From: Alteripontixanthobacter sp.
GTDB lineage: Bacteria > Pseudomonadota > Alphaproteobacteria > Sphingomonadales > Sphingomonadaceae
Assembly: GCA_039968605.1 (NCBI GenBank)
Contig: JBDVPM010000008.1
Location: 2,036,968-2,100,967 of the forward strand
Direction: 5' to 3'
Length of the DNA: 64,000 bases
Positions 51,906-60,954 of this stretch are shown one piece after another. The stretch's first letter is position 1. The number at the start of each line of letters is the position of its first letter. A program made the translations under genes and the position numbers. The notes beneath the pieces were generated by a model. The model ran no database searches. It was not told the origin of the DNA and saw nothing but the letters and a program-made list of their open reading frames with translations.

Positions 51906-52241
51906 CGCGTGGCGGTCAAGCTGGAGGCATTCAACTTCACCGATTACGGGCTGATCGAGGGAACGGTGGAAGACATTAGCCGCGATGCGATCGACCAAGG
52001 GCAGCAGCCTGCAGGTTCCACGCGCGACGAAAATGGGCGTCCATTCCAGCCCGGTCTGGTCTACGCCGCGAAGATATCGCTACCCTGCAAACCGCTCGCA
52101 CCCGACCGCTCGCCGCTTTGCGACCAGGTTCAGCCCGGCATGGCGGTGCAGGCGGAGATCAAAACCGGCAAGCGACGGATCATTCAGTATCTGCTCTCGC
52201 CGATCTCTAAAGCTGCGAATGAGGCTGGGCGGGAGCGATAG
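51899..52241 (+). pseudogene. hlyD-type type I secretion adaptor, 3' fragment
   Basis: The plus strand reads QRVAVKLEAFNFTDYGLIEG, later GLVYAAKISLPCK and QPGMAVQAEIKTGKRRIIQY, ending with SPISKAANEAGRER. This is the C-terminal quarter of an HlyD/PrtE membrane-fusion protein. Everything upstream is replaced by the transposase fragment. No ABC transporter gene remains beside it. Confidence 0.75.
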
Positions 52242-52360
52242 TATGTTATGGTATTGACAAAGCTAAGATTTTCCGTAATTTTTCAAAGCCCAGTTATTCT
52301 GATCAGCAAGTAACTAAATTGAATGCTGACGGTATATTACAAGAATTATCGGGGTTTATC

Positions 52361-53065
52361 ATGAAGATCCTTTGGTTGTTACCGAAGTTAACATTCTTGA
52401 CGGCACTGCTGCTATCATGCGAACAAGTTCCCAGTGCATCAGTCAAGGAATCAGGTCCAAAGATATTCCAAACCAACATTGCGATCGAAGATCTGATATT
52501 TTTGCCCGGACAACAGCGAGTCGCAAGGGTTTCTGGGCCACGGTTTGACTTATGCCGCGATGGTTCGATGGCTCCAAATTATAAAGTTGCCACGATTATG
52601 GCCTGGACGGGTCGAATATTTAGATCCGCAGTTAACGCGCATAAAGGTTGTCGATTTAGCGTATCGGCAATAGATCGCTTAAGGCCCACTCCGGGCGATA
52701 TCCAAACAGACGATTGCGTGGCGCAGGTAAAGATGCGCGAGCAAGCGATATATTCTATCCATATCTTCACTAAATCAAAGTCCCCCGCTGGATACTTTCA
52801 ATGCGAATTTCGGCTTTCGATGGCGTATCTGGGTTATCTCGGTGCTCTATCAATGAGTGAGGCCGATATGTTTGAAGAACAGCAGAGCCCTGAGGCATTT
52901 TATCGCATTCCTTATTTTCAATCGTTATCGCACCTGATGCCTGAGCCGTTTGTTAAGTTGCAGTGGTCTTGTCGAGGGTACGCTTCTCCGTACTTGATCC
53001 CACCTGGTTTAACTAGGGCAGAAGCTATCAACTTTTATAGAAAATCAGATTGCTTGACGGAGTAG
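52361..53065 (+). CDS. Predicted lipoprotein, unknown function
   Basis: A 234-residue protein. MKILWLLPKLTFLTALLLSC is a lipoprotein signal with lipobox LLSC at residue 20. The mature part is mixed and has several cysteines (FDLCRDGS, KGCRFSV, DDCVAQV, FQCEFRL, WSCRGY), possibly disulfide paired in the periplasm. ATG 52361 has GGGG six bases upstream. I do not recognise the family. GC content is lower than the core genes, so it was probably acquired. Confidence 0.6.
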   Translation: MKILWLLPKLTFLTALLLSCEQVPSASVKESGPKIFQTNIAIEDLIFLPGQQRVARVSGPRFDLCRDGSMAPNYKVATIMAWTGRIFRSAVNAHKGCRFSVSAIDRLRPTPGDIQTDDCVAQVKMREQAIYSIHIFTKSKSPAGYFQCEFRLSMAYLGYLGALSMSEADMFEEQQSPEAFYRIPYFQSLSHLMPEPFVKLQWSCRGYASPYLIPPGLTRAEAINFYRKSDCLTE

Positions 53066-53160
53066 ATAACTAAGTCAGATCGCCATCAAGAGTTAAAACA
53101 GGCCCTTCGCGATGCTATAAGGCGCGCTACCCCGCTAAATTATATGAGGCTTTAAAGTGA

Positions 53161-53853
53161 TGCAGCAAGGCGGCATGGTTACATAATCAATTTGGGATCA
53201 CGCGTTGCTGCGGGTATCGGTGGAAAGGTTCCGTTGGCAATGGCGTCGGCCAGAATCTCGATCCTTCGCAGTCTTTGTTTAAGGAGCTTAGGCGTGATTG
53301 GCCGATCACCAATCTCAGGCCGAGCGATCTCGATTGCTACGCAAATTGGCTGCAGTCTCGGACTAAGGGTGTGCTGCGTCTGCCGAGTTATTCAGAGTGG
53401 GAATGGTTTGCGAGATCGGGCGTCGAGAAACCCAAATTTTCATGGGGAAATGAGGAAGATTCGAGCCGTGAGGCGTTGTCGAGAGTCGATGTGCGTGAAA
53501 CGCTATTTCAGCCGCGCGTAAATCATCCAACGGACGTCGTTGTATCGCTTAGCCTGCTTGGAACACGTGTCGGACTGTTCGAGCCAAGCGAATGGGGAAT
53601 TTACGATCTGATGGGCGCCGCTCCCGAGCTCACTTCGGACGTCATCGTACCGGCGAATATTGAGCAATACCGCAGAGCTTTGGGGCAGCCCATCAATTAC
53701 CGCCCAGGTCGATTGAGAATAGCGAAAGGTGTATTGTTAGCTAGCAGATCTGAATATTGGCGTGAAGGAATTTCAAAAATCACTCTTGTGGGTGAACGTG
53801 ACAATCGTTTTAGTGGCCCTGTGGGAATTCGCTTTGTTTTGGAGGGAAACTAA
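53161..53853 (+). pseudogene. SUMF1/formylglycine-generating-enzyme-like fragment
   Basis: The frame opens after a TGA at 53158 and has no good start codon. Recognisable parts are NLRPSDLDCYANWLQSRTKG, then LRLPSYSEWEWFARSG and FSWGNEE, and later WGIYDLMGAAPELTSD, which correspond to the LPTEAEWEYAARGG, WGD and GLYDMxGNVWEW elements of the SUMF1/EgtB superfamily. The usual N-terminal 60-100 residues are missing and the final GFR-like motif is weak (VGIRFVLEGN). Either a truncated gene or one starting at a TTG at 53275. Confidence 0.5.
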
Positions 53854-54213
53854 CCCGCGGGTACGCGCCTCCAGCATAAGAACAGGGCTAGAGTAAGCGT
53901 AGGAGATGTCACTGCGCTACTACAATTGGGGCCATTAACACGAAGTGCGCAAGACTTAGCTGTGATATCCAAACCCCAGTTAAAAGAGACATCGTCTCGC
54001 GAAGAACGCCTGCTCTTTGGAATCATTTTTTTAAGGGCGATATAATTAGGAAGAGAATTCTCAATGAGCTTGGTAAAGATCAAGCTGTCCATTTGACGAA
54101 GTGCAGACTTACGGTCGCCCGGGGGTTTCGGCAATTTTAGAAATCGTTAAGTTAGAGCACGGTTCGGCGAAACTATTCGGATAAAGAATTTTTGACCAAA
54201 AAATAAAGAATTT
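53854..54213. other. Gap, no supported gene
   Basis: 360 bases with one antisense frame (53850-54134, minus) that I do not recognise. The right end carries a tandem 22-bp repeat. Confidence 0.4.
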
Positions 54214-54224
54214 TTGACCAAAAA
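54181..54224. repeat. Tandem 22-bp direct repeat
   Basis: ATAAAGAATTTTTGACCAAA plus two more bases is present twice without a gap (54181-54202 and 54203-54224). The second copy overlaps the possible TTG start at 54214. Looks like a slipped-strand duplication. Confidence 0.8.
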
Positions 54225-54414
54225 AATTCAAAAATTTATCAAATATTCAGCGCTGCTTGCTTTCGGCGCGGTCGTTGGCCAGGGGCTTTTAGCTTTCTCA
54301 GCCTTATTGCAAAATTATACTTCTGAAAATCAGCGTACGGAGGCCAAAATACGGCTTTATCAAAAAGCTGTCAGCGATTGCAGCGCAAGTTTGTGTCAAT
54401 CCCCGTTTCATTGA
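54214..54414 (+). CDS. Possible small membrane protein
   Basis: A 66-codon frame from a TTG inside a tandem repeat. It has one convincing hydrophobic helix (about residues 11-32: YSALLAFGAVVGQGLLAFSA) and a polar tail with two cysteines. No Shine-Dalgarno is evident and no family is recognised; it may be the remnant of a larger gene. Confidence 0.3.
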   Translation: MTKKIQKFIKYSALLAFGAVVGQGLLAFSALLQNYTSENQRTEAKIRLYQKAVSDCSASLCQSPFH

Positions 54415-55093
54415 AATGAGCAATGCTTTCTGGCGGTATCAATAGAGCGAGAAATTCGCGACGTTGCTGCTCGAAATGGAGGTCTTTCTCAAAGGAATTT
54501 GGGGTTATATCTTCTAACGCACGTGTCTCAGAAAAATTCATATATTGAAAGTTTTGAATCGGAAAATGGTGTGTCTCTTAGCGAGAGACATCTCTGAGGC
54601 GAACCCGTTGAATATATCAGTGTCGCTCCATACGAGGAAGACCAATGACTCAAGTAGTTACGCGACGTCAGGTAAATTTCTCTGGATCGGCGGAATGATA
54701 ATATAAGAAGGTCCTTGGCTATAATAGGGGCAAACGTGACTACAAACACGGGAACACGACAGGCCTACGAATTACCTGAGGGAACGCCGAGCAAGGATGA
54801 GTTGCTTCAATTGCTATCCTATTCGTTCCGCCTCCATCTCAATCAAATCCAACGAGGAGCGATCTGATTGGCAGCTTTTCTATCACCATCTCTTAGAACA
54901 ACGTATCATCGAGATTGTTCAACAAGTCGGAAAGAGACACACCCCCAATATGCGCACTGACGATCAGACCGCCAAGCCATTGTGTGCTACCTGTGACCCC
55001 TTCTCCGGCAAGTCGGCCATGATCTGCGTTTATGGCTGTGCTCGGTTGATTTGCCGATGATATTGCAGAGCGAGAGGATCGGGCTTCATTCGA
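54415..55093. other. AT-rich gap before the polysaccharide locus
   Basis: About 680 bases, mostly without genes. One short frame at 54736-54867 is listed separately. The promoter for the glycosyltransferase genes should lie at the right end. Confidence 0.4.
54736..54867 (+). CDS. Possible 43-residue protein
   Basis: A GTG at 54736 with AGGGG five bases upstream starts a reading that includes RQAYELPEGTPSKDELLQLL and ends NQIQRGAI. Amino-acid composition is protein-like and helical at the end. It may be a small gene or the surviving end of a lost one. No family recognised. Confidence 0.3.
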   Translation: MTTNTGTRQAYELPEGTPSKDELLQLLSYSFRLHLNQIQRGAI

Positions 55094-55888
55094 ATGATCA
55101 AGACAATATGGTCGCTTTGGCTTGACGGGTATGACCGCGCGCCGCCGCTGGTGCGGGCTTGTGCGCAGTCCTGGGTGGAGCGTAATCGGGGTGATGGCTG
55201 GAAGGTCAATCTGATCGATCGCGGTAATCTGGCTGCCTATATCGACGATCGCCAGCTCGCCGAACTGACCGCGGGCAAGACCGTTTCACCGGCGAGCCTT
55301 TCTGACATCATCCGCCTCGAACTGCTCGCCAGGCATGGCGGGTTGTGGGTCGACTCCACCGTGTTTTGCCAAAGACCGATCGAAGCTTGGGATTTCGACC
55401 CTTCCAGCAGCGGTTTTTTCGGGTTTCGCCATGATAGCGACCGCAAATTGGCAAGCTGGTTGATCTATGCCGAGCCCGGCCACCATGCACTTGAGCGCTG
55501 GCATAGGCGCATGCGCGAATATGTGGCGGGCCACAACTTGATCGGTGCAGCCACCCCGCATCTGTCGATCTGGCGGTGGCGATTTGGAATGCGCGAAGGA
55601 CAGTATTTCTGGCTGCATTATTTGTTCGGCGATTTGCTGCGGCGCGATCCGCGATTTGCCGCAGAGATCGCCGCCATGCCGCAGCGTTCGGCGCGTCCTA
55701 TGAGCCGATTGCAGGCCATGGGACTGGAAACGAGCTGCACACCGCAATTGCAGGCCGAGATAGCTTCGTTGGAAACTCCTTTGCAAAAACTCGACTGGCG
55801 CGCCCGCTTTCCCGGGGATAGTTCGCAGAGCGTACTGGATTTCTACATGAAACAATTTGCGCCCAGCGCTCAAGGTCAGGCTGGATGA
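55094..55888 (+). CDS. Capsular polysaccharide synthesis glycosyltransferase
   Basis: A 264-residue protein of the Caps_synth/GT32-like type. The N-terminus MIKTIWSLWLDGYDRAPPLV and the motif SLSDIIRLELLARHGGLWVD with D-x-(T)V form the sugar-nucleotide and metal site of these enzymes (the DxD-equivalent is the D in WVDSTVF). It transfers a sugar during capsule or exopolysaccharide synthesis in the cytoplasm. The 3' end overlaps the next gene by ATGA. Confidence 0.82.
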   Translation: MIKTIWSLWLDGYDRAPPLVRACAQSWVERNRGDGWKVNLIDRGNLAAYIDDRQLAELTAGKTVSPASLSDIIRLELLARHGGLWVDSTVFCQRPIEAWDFDPSSSGFFGFRHDSDRKLASWLIYAEPGHHALERWHRRMREYVAGHNLIGAATPHLSIWRWRFGMREGQYFWLHYLFGDLLRRDPRFAAEIAAMPQRSARPMSRLQAMGLETSCTPQLQAEIASLETPLQKLDWRARFPGDSSQSVLDFYMKQFAPSAQGQAG

Positions 55889-57204
55889 GCGCGCCATTCG
55901 AAACTTTGCCGGCCGATGCGATCGCCCGGTGGAGCAGTGAGCCGGCCTCGCTGGAGCGAACGGAAGCGCTGTCATATTGCTATTACCGTGCGTCAGATGA
56001 TCGTGCGGAAAAAGCGTTGCTGAAAGCCAATGACGACCACTGCGACCGGTCGTCGTGGCTCACCGACCGCCGCTTTCGAATTCACCCGATGCATGCCGGT
56101 TCGTCGCGGGTCCGTCCGGCCCTGAACACCGCTGTCACTCCGACAGACGAGCAACATGCAAGATTGCAGCGGACGATTTTTGTCACCGGCGGGGATGCCG
56201 CCTTCTTTCCCTGGATCATGGAATGTGTCGCCGCGTTTCGCTCGCATGATTGCTTTGTCGAAGTGCCCGTCGGCATTATCGATTGCGGCCTGACCGACGA
56301 TCAGAAACACCGCCTCCAGACCGAATTCGCCCCGCTGACCATCGTCGATCCCGGTTTCGATTTTGCAGAGCGCGGCGATATGGCCGCATCCTGGCGCTGC
56401 GGCATTCCCGAAGGGCGCCGGGATGCTTTCAAGGCAATTACCTCGCGCGCCTATCTCGACCGACATTTTCCGGGCCATGACTACTATCTGTGGTGCGATG
56501 CCGATGCCTGGCTGCAGGATCCTGCCGCTATGCTGCGATTTGTCGATCTGGCAGAGCGCCAGACCATCGGTATGAGCGAGAATAATTACGCCCTGCTCTG
56601 CCGCGATACGATGTTTTATGGCGAGCAATATATGACATCCGCGATGCGAGGCGTGCTGCGCGGGCGCAAGCAGGCAACCTGCGCCGGGGTCATCTGCATG
56701 ACCCGACCGTTCATGGCGCTTTGGCGCGGTTTGGTGGAGGAGCTGTTTGCCGCGAAGGGCGTGGTCAATAACTCCCCGTCGCTATGGTATGCGATCCATC
56801 GCGAATTGCAGAAGCCGGCATTCCTCGCCCATTCCGACCAGTTTTTCTTCAAGCGCGAGGGGCTGCCATTGGTCGATGAGAGACAAGCGCTCTATTCGCC
56901 CGCAACGCGCCAGCCATGCGGTTTCATCCATCTCAACGGTTTTTACGATATACGCGATGCCTGGCGATATCTTCCCGGCATCGCGCATCTGGAGGGAGAC
57001 CCGGGATGGGGGCACGCGCGGCGATCATGGAAAGGGCTGGAGGCGATTGCGCAGGCTGGCGAAGATCCCCTGCGCCAGGCGCTGTTTGCACGCCAGCGTC
57101 CATTCGCCTTTCGCTATGCCCTGGTCGATCCCGATCCGGACGCGCTGGCACAGCGTACTGTCCTGCGCCGGCATCCGGAATTGCGGGCGGAGCCTAACCG
57201 CTAG
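55885..57204 (+). CDS. Glycosyltransferase-like protein, GT-A fold
   Basis: A 439-residue protein. From about residue 90 it reads TIFVTGGDAAFFPWIMECVA, later HDYYLWCDADAWLQDPAAML with a DAD (DxD) motif typical of GT-A glycosyltransferases, and a C-terminal region with FKREGLPLVDERQAL and FIHLNGFYDIRDAW, where the H of IHLNG could be the metal-binding histidine of GT8 enzymes. The first 90 residues are of unknown role. It is coupled to the preceding glycosyltransferase and ends tail to tail with a sulfotransferase gene, overlapping by 11 bases. Confidence 0.7.
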   Translation: MSAPFETLPADAIARWSSEPASLERTEALSYCYYRASDDRAEKALLKANDDHCDRSSWLTDRRFRIHPMHAGSSRVRPALNTAVTPTDEQHARLQRTIFVTGGDAAFFPWIMECVAAFRSHDCFVEVPVGIIDCGLTDDQKHRLQTEFAPLTIVDPGFDFAERGDMAASWRCGIPEGRRDAFKAITSRAYLDRHFPGHDYYLWCDADAWLQDPAAMLRFVDLAERQTIGMSENNYALLCRDTMFYGEQYMTSAMRGVLRGRKQATCAGVICMTRPFMALWRGLVEELFAAKGVVNNSPSLWYAIHRELQKPAFLAHSDQFFFKREGLPLVDERQALYSPATRQPCGFIHLNGFYDIRDAWRYLPGIAHLEGDPGWGHARRSWKGLEAIAQAGEDPLRQALFARQRPFAFRYALVDPDPDALAQRTVLRRHPELRAEPNR

Positions 57205-58162
57205 TCCCGCTTCGCTGCTGAATGCCGCGAAACAGGGCGGTGTCGTACCCTAACAGCGCGCAGTGCCTGCCCAGATCGCGTTCCAGGGCGTCCATCGCAT
57301 CTTGCGGCAAGCGCGCAATCTGATGGGCATCCACGCCCGCAGTGATGTGTTCGCCAATATGGTCGGCATCGGTCCAGACGAAAGTCCGCCCGGAATTACG
57401 TTCGCCGTGGGCCTTGAAATGCGGCTTAATTTGCAAGCGGTATTTGCCCAGCCGCGCAGGATCGAGATCGAGGCTTTGCAAGATTTCGCGCGACCTCGCC
57501 ACAGGATCGGCCAGCACATCCTCGAACCTGACAAGCATTCCGCCGGTTTCCTGTGCCCGGTACACCATTTCATCCGCGACAGCGCGATAGAGGGCGATGA
57601 AATGCTCGTACGCCGGAACGCGCCCATACCGGGCGAAGGATTCCCACAGGGAAAACGGATTGCGGACCAGATAGACCGAAGCCATTCCGGGTAACAGATC
57701 GTGGAACATGCGATCGGTAAAGGTCATCCCGTTCACATTTTTCATCACGAAGCGCAGGTCGAAATACTCCGCTTTGTCATATTCGGTATCTTCGGAACGG
57801 TGACGATAGGGCTCGCGTTCGAAGGAGGCGATTTTTTGGCGTTCCAACCCCTCGTAAATCGCCTTGATGACGGAAGCGTTTGGCGCTTTACGGCGGACCG
57901 TGTTCTGCACCGCCCAAAAGCCGCTGCGCCGCATATGGCGCCGATCGCGCCAGCCCAATGCGCGCTGGAACTTGCGATCCTGGAAGATCCGCTGCGTTTC
58001 GCGGCTGATCCACGTCGCGTCGGGATGGCTAGAAATCAGGTTCAGAAGCACGTTGGTGCCTCCGCCCTGGAAACCATTGATCAGGATCGGCCTGCGAAGC
58101 TGCGCAGCTTCATGGTTGCCCGCAGGATCGTCTGCCGCCGGGCTATAATGCAAACCGGTCAT
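57194..58162 (-). CDS. Sulfotransferase family protein 1
   Basis: A 322-residue sulfotransferase. The PAPS 5'-phosphosulfate loop is ILINGFQGGGTNVLLNLI (about residues 28-45); the 3'-phosphate motif region is MASVYLVRNPFSLWESFARY, with the R-x-P/N-x-S pattern, followed by LVRFEDVLADPVARSREI. It moves a sulfate from PAPS to a glycan or lipid. It overlaps the upstream sulfotransferase by ATGA. Confidence 0.85.
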   Translation of the reverse strand: MTGLHYSPAADDPAGNHEAAQLRRPILINGFQGGGTNVLLNLISSHPDATWISRETQRIFQDRKFQRALGWRDRRHMRRSGFWAVQNTVRRKAPNASVIKAIYEGLERQKIASFEREPYRHRSEDTEYDKAEYFDLRFVMKNVNGMTFTDRMFHDLLPGMASVYLVRNPFSLWESFARYGRVPAYEHFIALYRAVADEMVYRAQETGGMLVRFEDVLADPVARSREILQSLDLDPARLGKYRLQIKPHFKAHGERNSGRTFVWTDADHIGEHITAGVDAHQIARLPQDAMDALERDLGRHCALLGYDTALFRGIQQRSGTSG

Positions 58163-59013
58163 CCCGCAGATCCTCCCGCCCCATAGCCAAACTTGCCAAG
58201 CACTGGTGCGCCGAGCTGCTCGATTCTCTGTCTGATCCGCGAGTTTGTGCGCCGCGCCCGGCCAACGCTGGACGGTTTGATAATGTGCGCAATCGCATCC
58301 TGCGGCATATCTTCCCCGGTAAATGATTCGACCTGACCCAGAATTTCAGCGGGGTGCATGATGAGATCCTCGAACTTGATGCGCAGGTAGCGCCTGCTTC
58401 CGCGCGCCTCGCCCCAATCCGCCGCTTCGCTGTTGATCTTGCTCCACCAGCGGATGGATTTGTCGATCCCCACAGGCATCCGGCGCTTTATTCCCAGCGC
58501 CTTGGCAAATCTCGCGAATGGTGACGGGGAATACGCTGCGGGCCGCCCTTCGATCAGCGCGGAATAATGGAAACGCACTTGGTTCTGGTTTTTCGACAAA
58601 GCCATGTCGCGTCCGTCGCGGATGACGTGGATGAATTTGAAGTCCGGCCAGACTGCTTCGATGATCGGGAGCATCAGGATCGTGCGCGGCTGCTTCATGC
58701 CCCAGCGGGTCTGCCCCGGCGGCACTGCAGTAGCGAAACTATCAAGAATCCCGCGGGTTTGACCGATCACCGGGTCGATCACCGCTGCGGGCAGATCGGC
58801 GCAGCTGAAGTCGACCCGCCCTGCGCGTGCCAGAACGGAATTCAAAGTGCCATTAATGACAGGCGCGAGCACGTTGGAATCGAGCGACGCGTTGAGTTTG
58901 TCCCCCATCGCATAGCCGCCGCGCAGGAACATCTCGCAGAAGGCCCGCGTACCCGATCCGCCTACGCCGCCGATCACGACGGGCGGCGTTTCTGGCATGG
59001 TTTCCCGGCTCAT
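58159..59013 (-). CDS. Sulfotransferase family protein 2
   Basis: A 284-residue protein. VVIGGVGGSGTRAFCEMFLR (about residues 11-30) is the PAPS loop, with GSGT in place of the more common KxGT. FKFIHVIRDGRDMALSKNQN is the 3'-phosphate-binding segment (RDGRD...S). The tail has YLRIKFEDLIMHPAEILGQV as in many sulfotransferases. It starts 27 bases after the stop of the next sulfotransferase gene. Confidence 0.85.
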   Translation of the reverse strand: MSRETMPETPPVVIGGVGGSGTRAFCEMFLRGGYAMGDKLNASLDSNVLAPVINGTLNSVLARAGRVDFSCADLPAAVIDPVIGQTRGILDSFATAVPPGQTRWGMKQPRTILMLPIIEAVWPDFKFIHVIRDGRDMALSKNQNQVRFHYSALIEGRPAAYSPSPFARFAKALGIKRRMPVGIDKSIRWWSKINSEAADWGEARGSRRYLRIKFEDLIMHPAEILGQVESFTGEDMPQDAIAHIIKPSSVGRARRTNSRIRQRIEQLGAPVLGKFGYGAGGSAG

Positions 59014-59040
59014 CCTGCTTCACCTCGGGTTCGCTCGATA

Positions 59041-59964
59041 TCAGCCGTAACGGGCAAGACTTTCCCTCCATGCATCGGGCAACCGGCCGAATGTGTCACC
59101 GACGAAGCGGTATTGCGGACGCAGGAATGCAGTCGCCTCCCGCGCCAACGAGTCGGGCATCGGCATAGCTTTGCCTTCATTCTGCTTATCATCGAGACTT
59201 GGCGCCGAATGGGGTTGCAGGCCGAGGAAATCACATATCCGCAAGCGCGCCTTCCCGGCTCCCGATTGATCGCCGAACAGGTCTTCGAAGAACTCGTAAT
59301 GAACATCCTGCGGCGGAACGCTCGCCTGCAGGTTTTCGATGGTCGCCCGATAATCGCCGCGAGCAACGAACCAGGGAAACTGGCCGCCCAGAACTTTTTT
59401 CACAATTTCGATCGCGAATTCGGTAGTTTGGTTGCCCTTTCGCCGACTTTTCATCCGTGCCGCCGACCACAGGCGAGCGAGCGGATCGCGCATCATGAAT
59501 ATCATCCGGGTTTGGGGATGGGCTGCATGGAGCCGAGCGAAATTCTCGCCCGACAATATCGCATAAGCGGGTGTGACTTCCCCGAATATTGGCTTGCCGG
59601 CGGAATATCGGCGGAGCAAAGCGCCGTAGGCTGCCTCGTTCATGCGGCCTGTATCGAGCAGGGCCCGATACGCGTGAAGGAAGTCGAGGCGTTCGCGCTG
59701 TGTATGGCCGTGATGACTCCTGCGCAATGGCAACAGCTTGCTCGCCAGACTGCGTTCGCTTGCTTTGGTAATATTCTTTTCGGTACGCAATATGGCTGAG
59801 GCCAGCTCATCCTGCTGAAAAGAGTCGAAATAATGCAGCTCTTTCATCGGCGAAAGGCGGCAGGAAGGGTGTGAGGCAAGATAGTTGAACAGCCACGAAG
59901 TCCCTGCCTTCTGCGCCCCGATGCCGACAAAAAAGGTTTGCCGAGCATCCGGCGCGCCGGACAT
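59041..59964 (-). CDS. Sulfotransferase family protein 3
   Basis: A 307-residue protein. FFVGIGAQKAGTSWLFNYLA (about residues 11-30) is a canonical PAPS loop (QKAGTSWL), followed by MKELHYFDSF, with MIFMMRDPLARLWSAARMKS as the second PAPS motif (RDPxxRxxS). This is closest to carbohydrate sulfotransferases. ATG 59964 is chosen because it overlaps the stop of sulfotransferase 4 (TGATG). Confidence 0.87.
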   Translation of the reverse strand: MSGAPDARQTFFVGIGAQKAGTSWLFNYLASHPSCRLSPMKELHYFDSFQQDELASAILRTEKNITKASERSLASKLLPLRRSHHGHTQRERLDFLHAYRALLDTGRMNEAAYGALLRRYSAGKPIFGEVTPAYAILSGENFARLHAAHPQTRMIFMMRDPLARLWSAARMKSRRKGNQTTEFAIEIVKKVLGGQFPWFVARGDYRATIENLQASVPPQDVHYEFFEDLFGDQSGAGKARLRICDFLGLQPHSAPSLDDKQNEGKAMPMPDSLAREATAFLRPQYRFVGDTFGRLPDAWRESLARYG

Positions 59965-60950
59965 CAGCTGCGCCCATCCTGCTTGCTGGTGAGGCTGGCG
60001 ATCCGGCGGCGCCATGCCCGGTGCAGGGCTTGGGTCAACGCGCTTGCAGCCTGGCGCACCGATAGTCTGTGATCGGCCGGGTTTGTCTGACGCATCCGGG
60101 CGAATAGCGGTTGCAGATCGCGAATTTCCTGTTCGAGCAGTTCGATCCGGGCAATGAATTGCGGATCTTCCAACGACAGGTTGCCGCGGGCGACCGCCAT
60201 CAGATCGCGATAGAGCTGCGCGGCACTGCGCGGAACATCGCCATGCCCAAAAACATCCTCGTCACGGTGGGCCGAATGATCCAGCTCCGGTTCAAGAAAC
60301 GTGTCCAGATAAGTCCGCTTTTCTTCAGGGTCGACGGGCAAACCAAGCTGCGCGGACAAGCGGTCTATTGCCGTCCCGGGATTCTGCATCAACTCATCAT
60401 AGCTGACGACCGCAGCGATGCCGCGCCGGGCCTGCCCAAGGGCACTGACATTATGCAGCAGCCACAGATAGTTCGCATACACCCCGTCCATCGCGTCCCG
60501 CGCAGCCAGCGATGCGCCCACGTTGAGTGGATTGCGGACCATCAGCACGTAACGCGCTTTCAAACCCGATCGGGCGATGACACGGTCCCAGAAAGGCAGC
60601 AGCGGGATAATGCGCGGATCCTTGAAGCCGTACGGTCTTGCCCCCGCTGTCTTGCGCTGCAGCAGGTCCAGCGCGCGCTGCTCGAAACCCAATTCTGACA
60701 GCCGCTCGAAGTCCTTTGGTTCTACCGATTGCAGGGTGTTCCAGCTCCGGTCGATCGCTTTCAGCATCTCGACATTGAGGGACAATATATCGCGGTCTTC
60801 CCAATACCCCTTCGCATTGTGCCGGTCCGGTGGCGGCGAAAACTCCGACCCCAGCTCCACGCCAAGCACACGCAAAGCCCGCGTGGTGGCACTGGTGCCG
60901 GAACGGTGCATACCAAGCACAACAATCACATCGTCCTGGTGATCGGCCAT
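59964..60950 (-). CDS. Sulfotransferase family protein 4
   Basis: A 328-residue protein from ATG 60950, four bases after the ABC exporter stop; an ATG at 60980 inside that gene is the alternative. VIVVLGMHRSGTSATTRALR holds the PAPS loop (MHRSGTS). KGYWEDRDILSLNVEMLKAI follows, as in large sulfotransferase-like proteins linked to cell-wall glycans, then YVLMVRNPLNVGASLAARDA. The C-terminal 60 residues are helical and unknown. Confidence 0.8.
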   Translation of the reverse strand: MADHQDDVIVVLGMHRSGTSATTRALRVLGVELGSEFSPPPDRHNAKGYWEDRDILSLNVEMLKAIDRSWNTLQSVEPKDFERLSELGFEQRALDLLQRKTAGARPYGFKDPRIIPLLPFWDRVIARSGLKARYVLMVRNPLNVGASLAARDAMDGVYANYLWLLHNVSALGQARRGIAAVVSYDELMQNPGTAIDRLSAQLGLPVDPEEKRTYLDTFLEPELDHSAHRDEDVFGHGDVPRSAAQLYRDLMAVARGNLSLEDPQFIARIELLEQEIRDLQPLFARMRQTNPADHRLSVRQAASALTQALHRAWRRRIASLTSKQDGRS

Positions 60951-60954
60951 CGGC

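Noticed and set aside
53850-54134. A 94-codon minus-strand frame
   Set aside because: No start signal, no family, and it overlaps the end of the SUMF1-like fragment; kept only as part of a gap note.
58567-59799. A 410-codon plus-strand frame opposite two sulfotransferase genes
   Set aside because: Shadow of genes with clear PAPS motifs.
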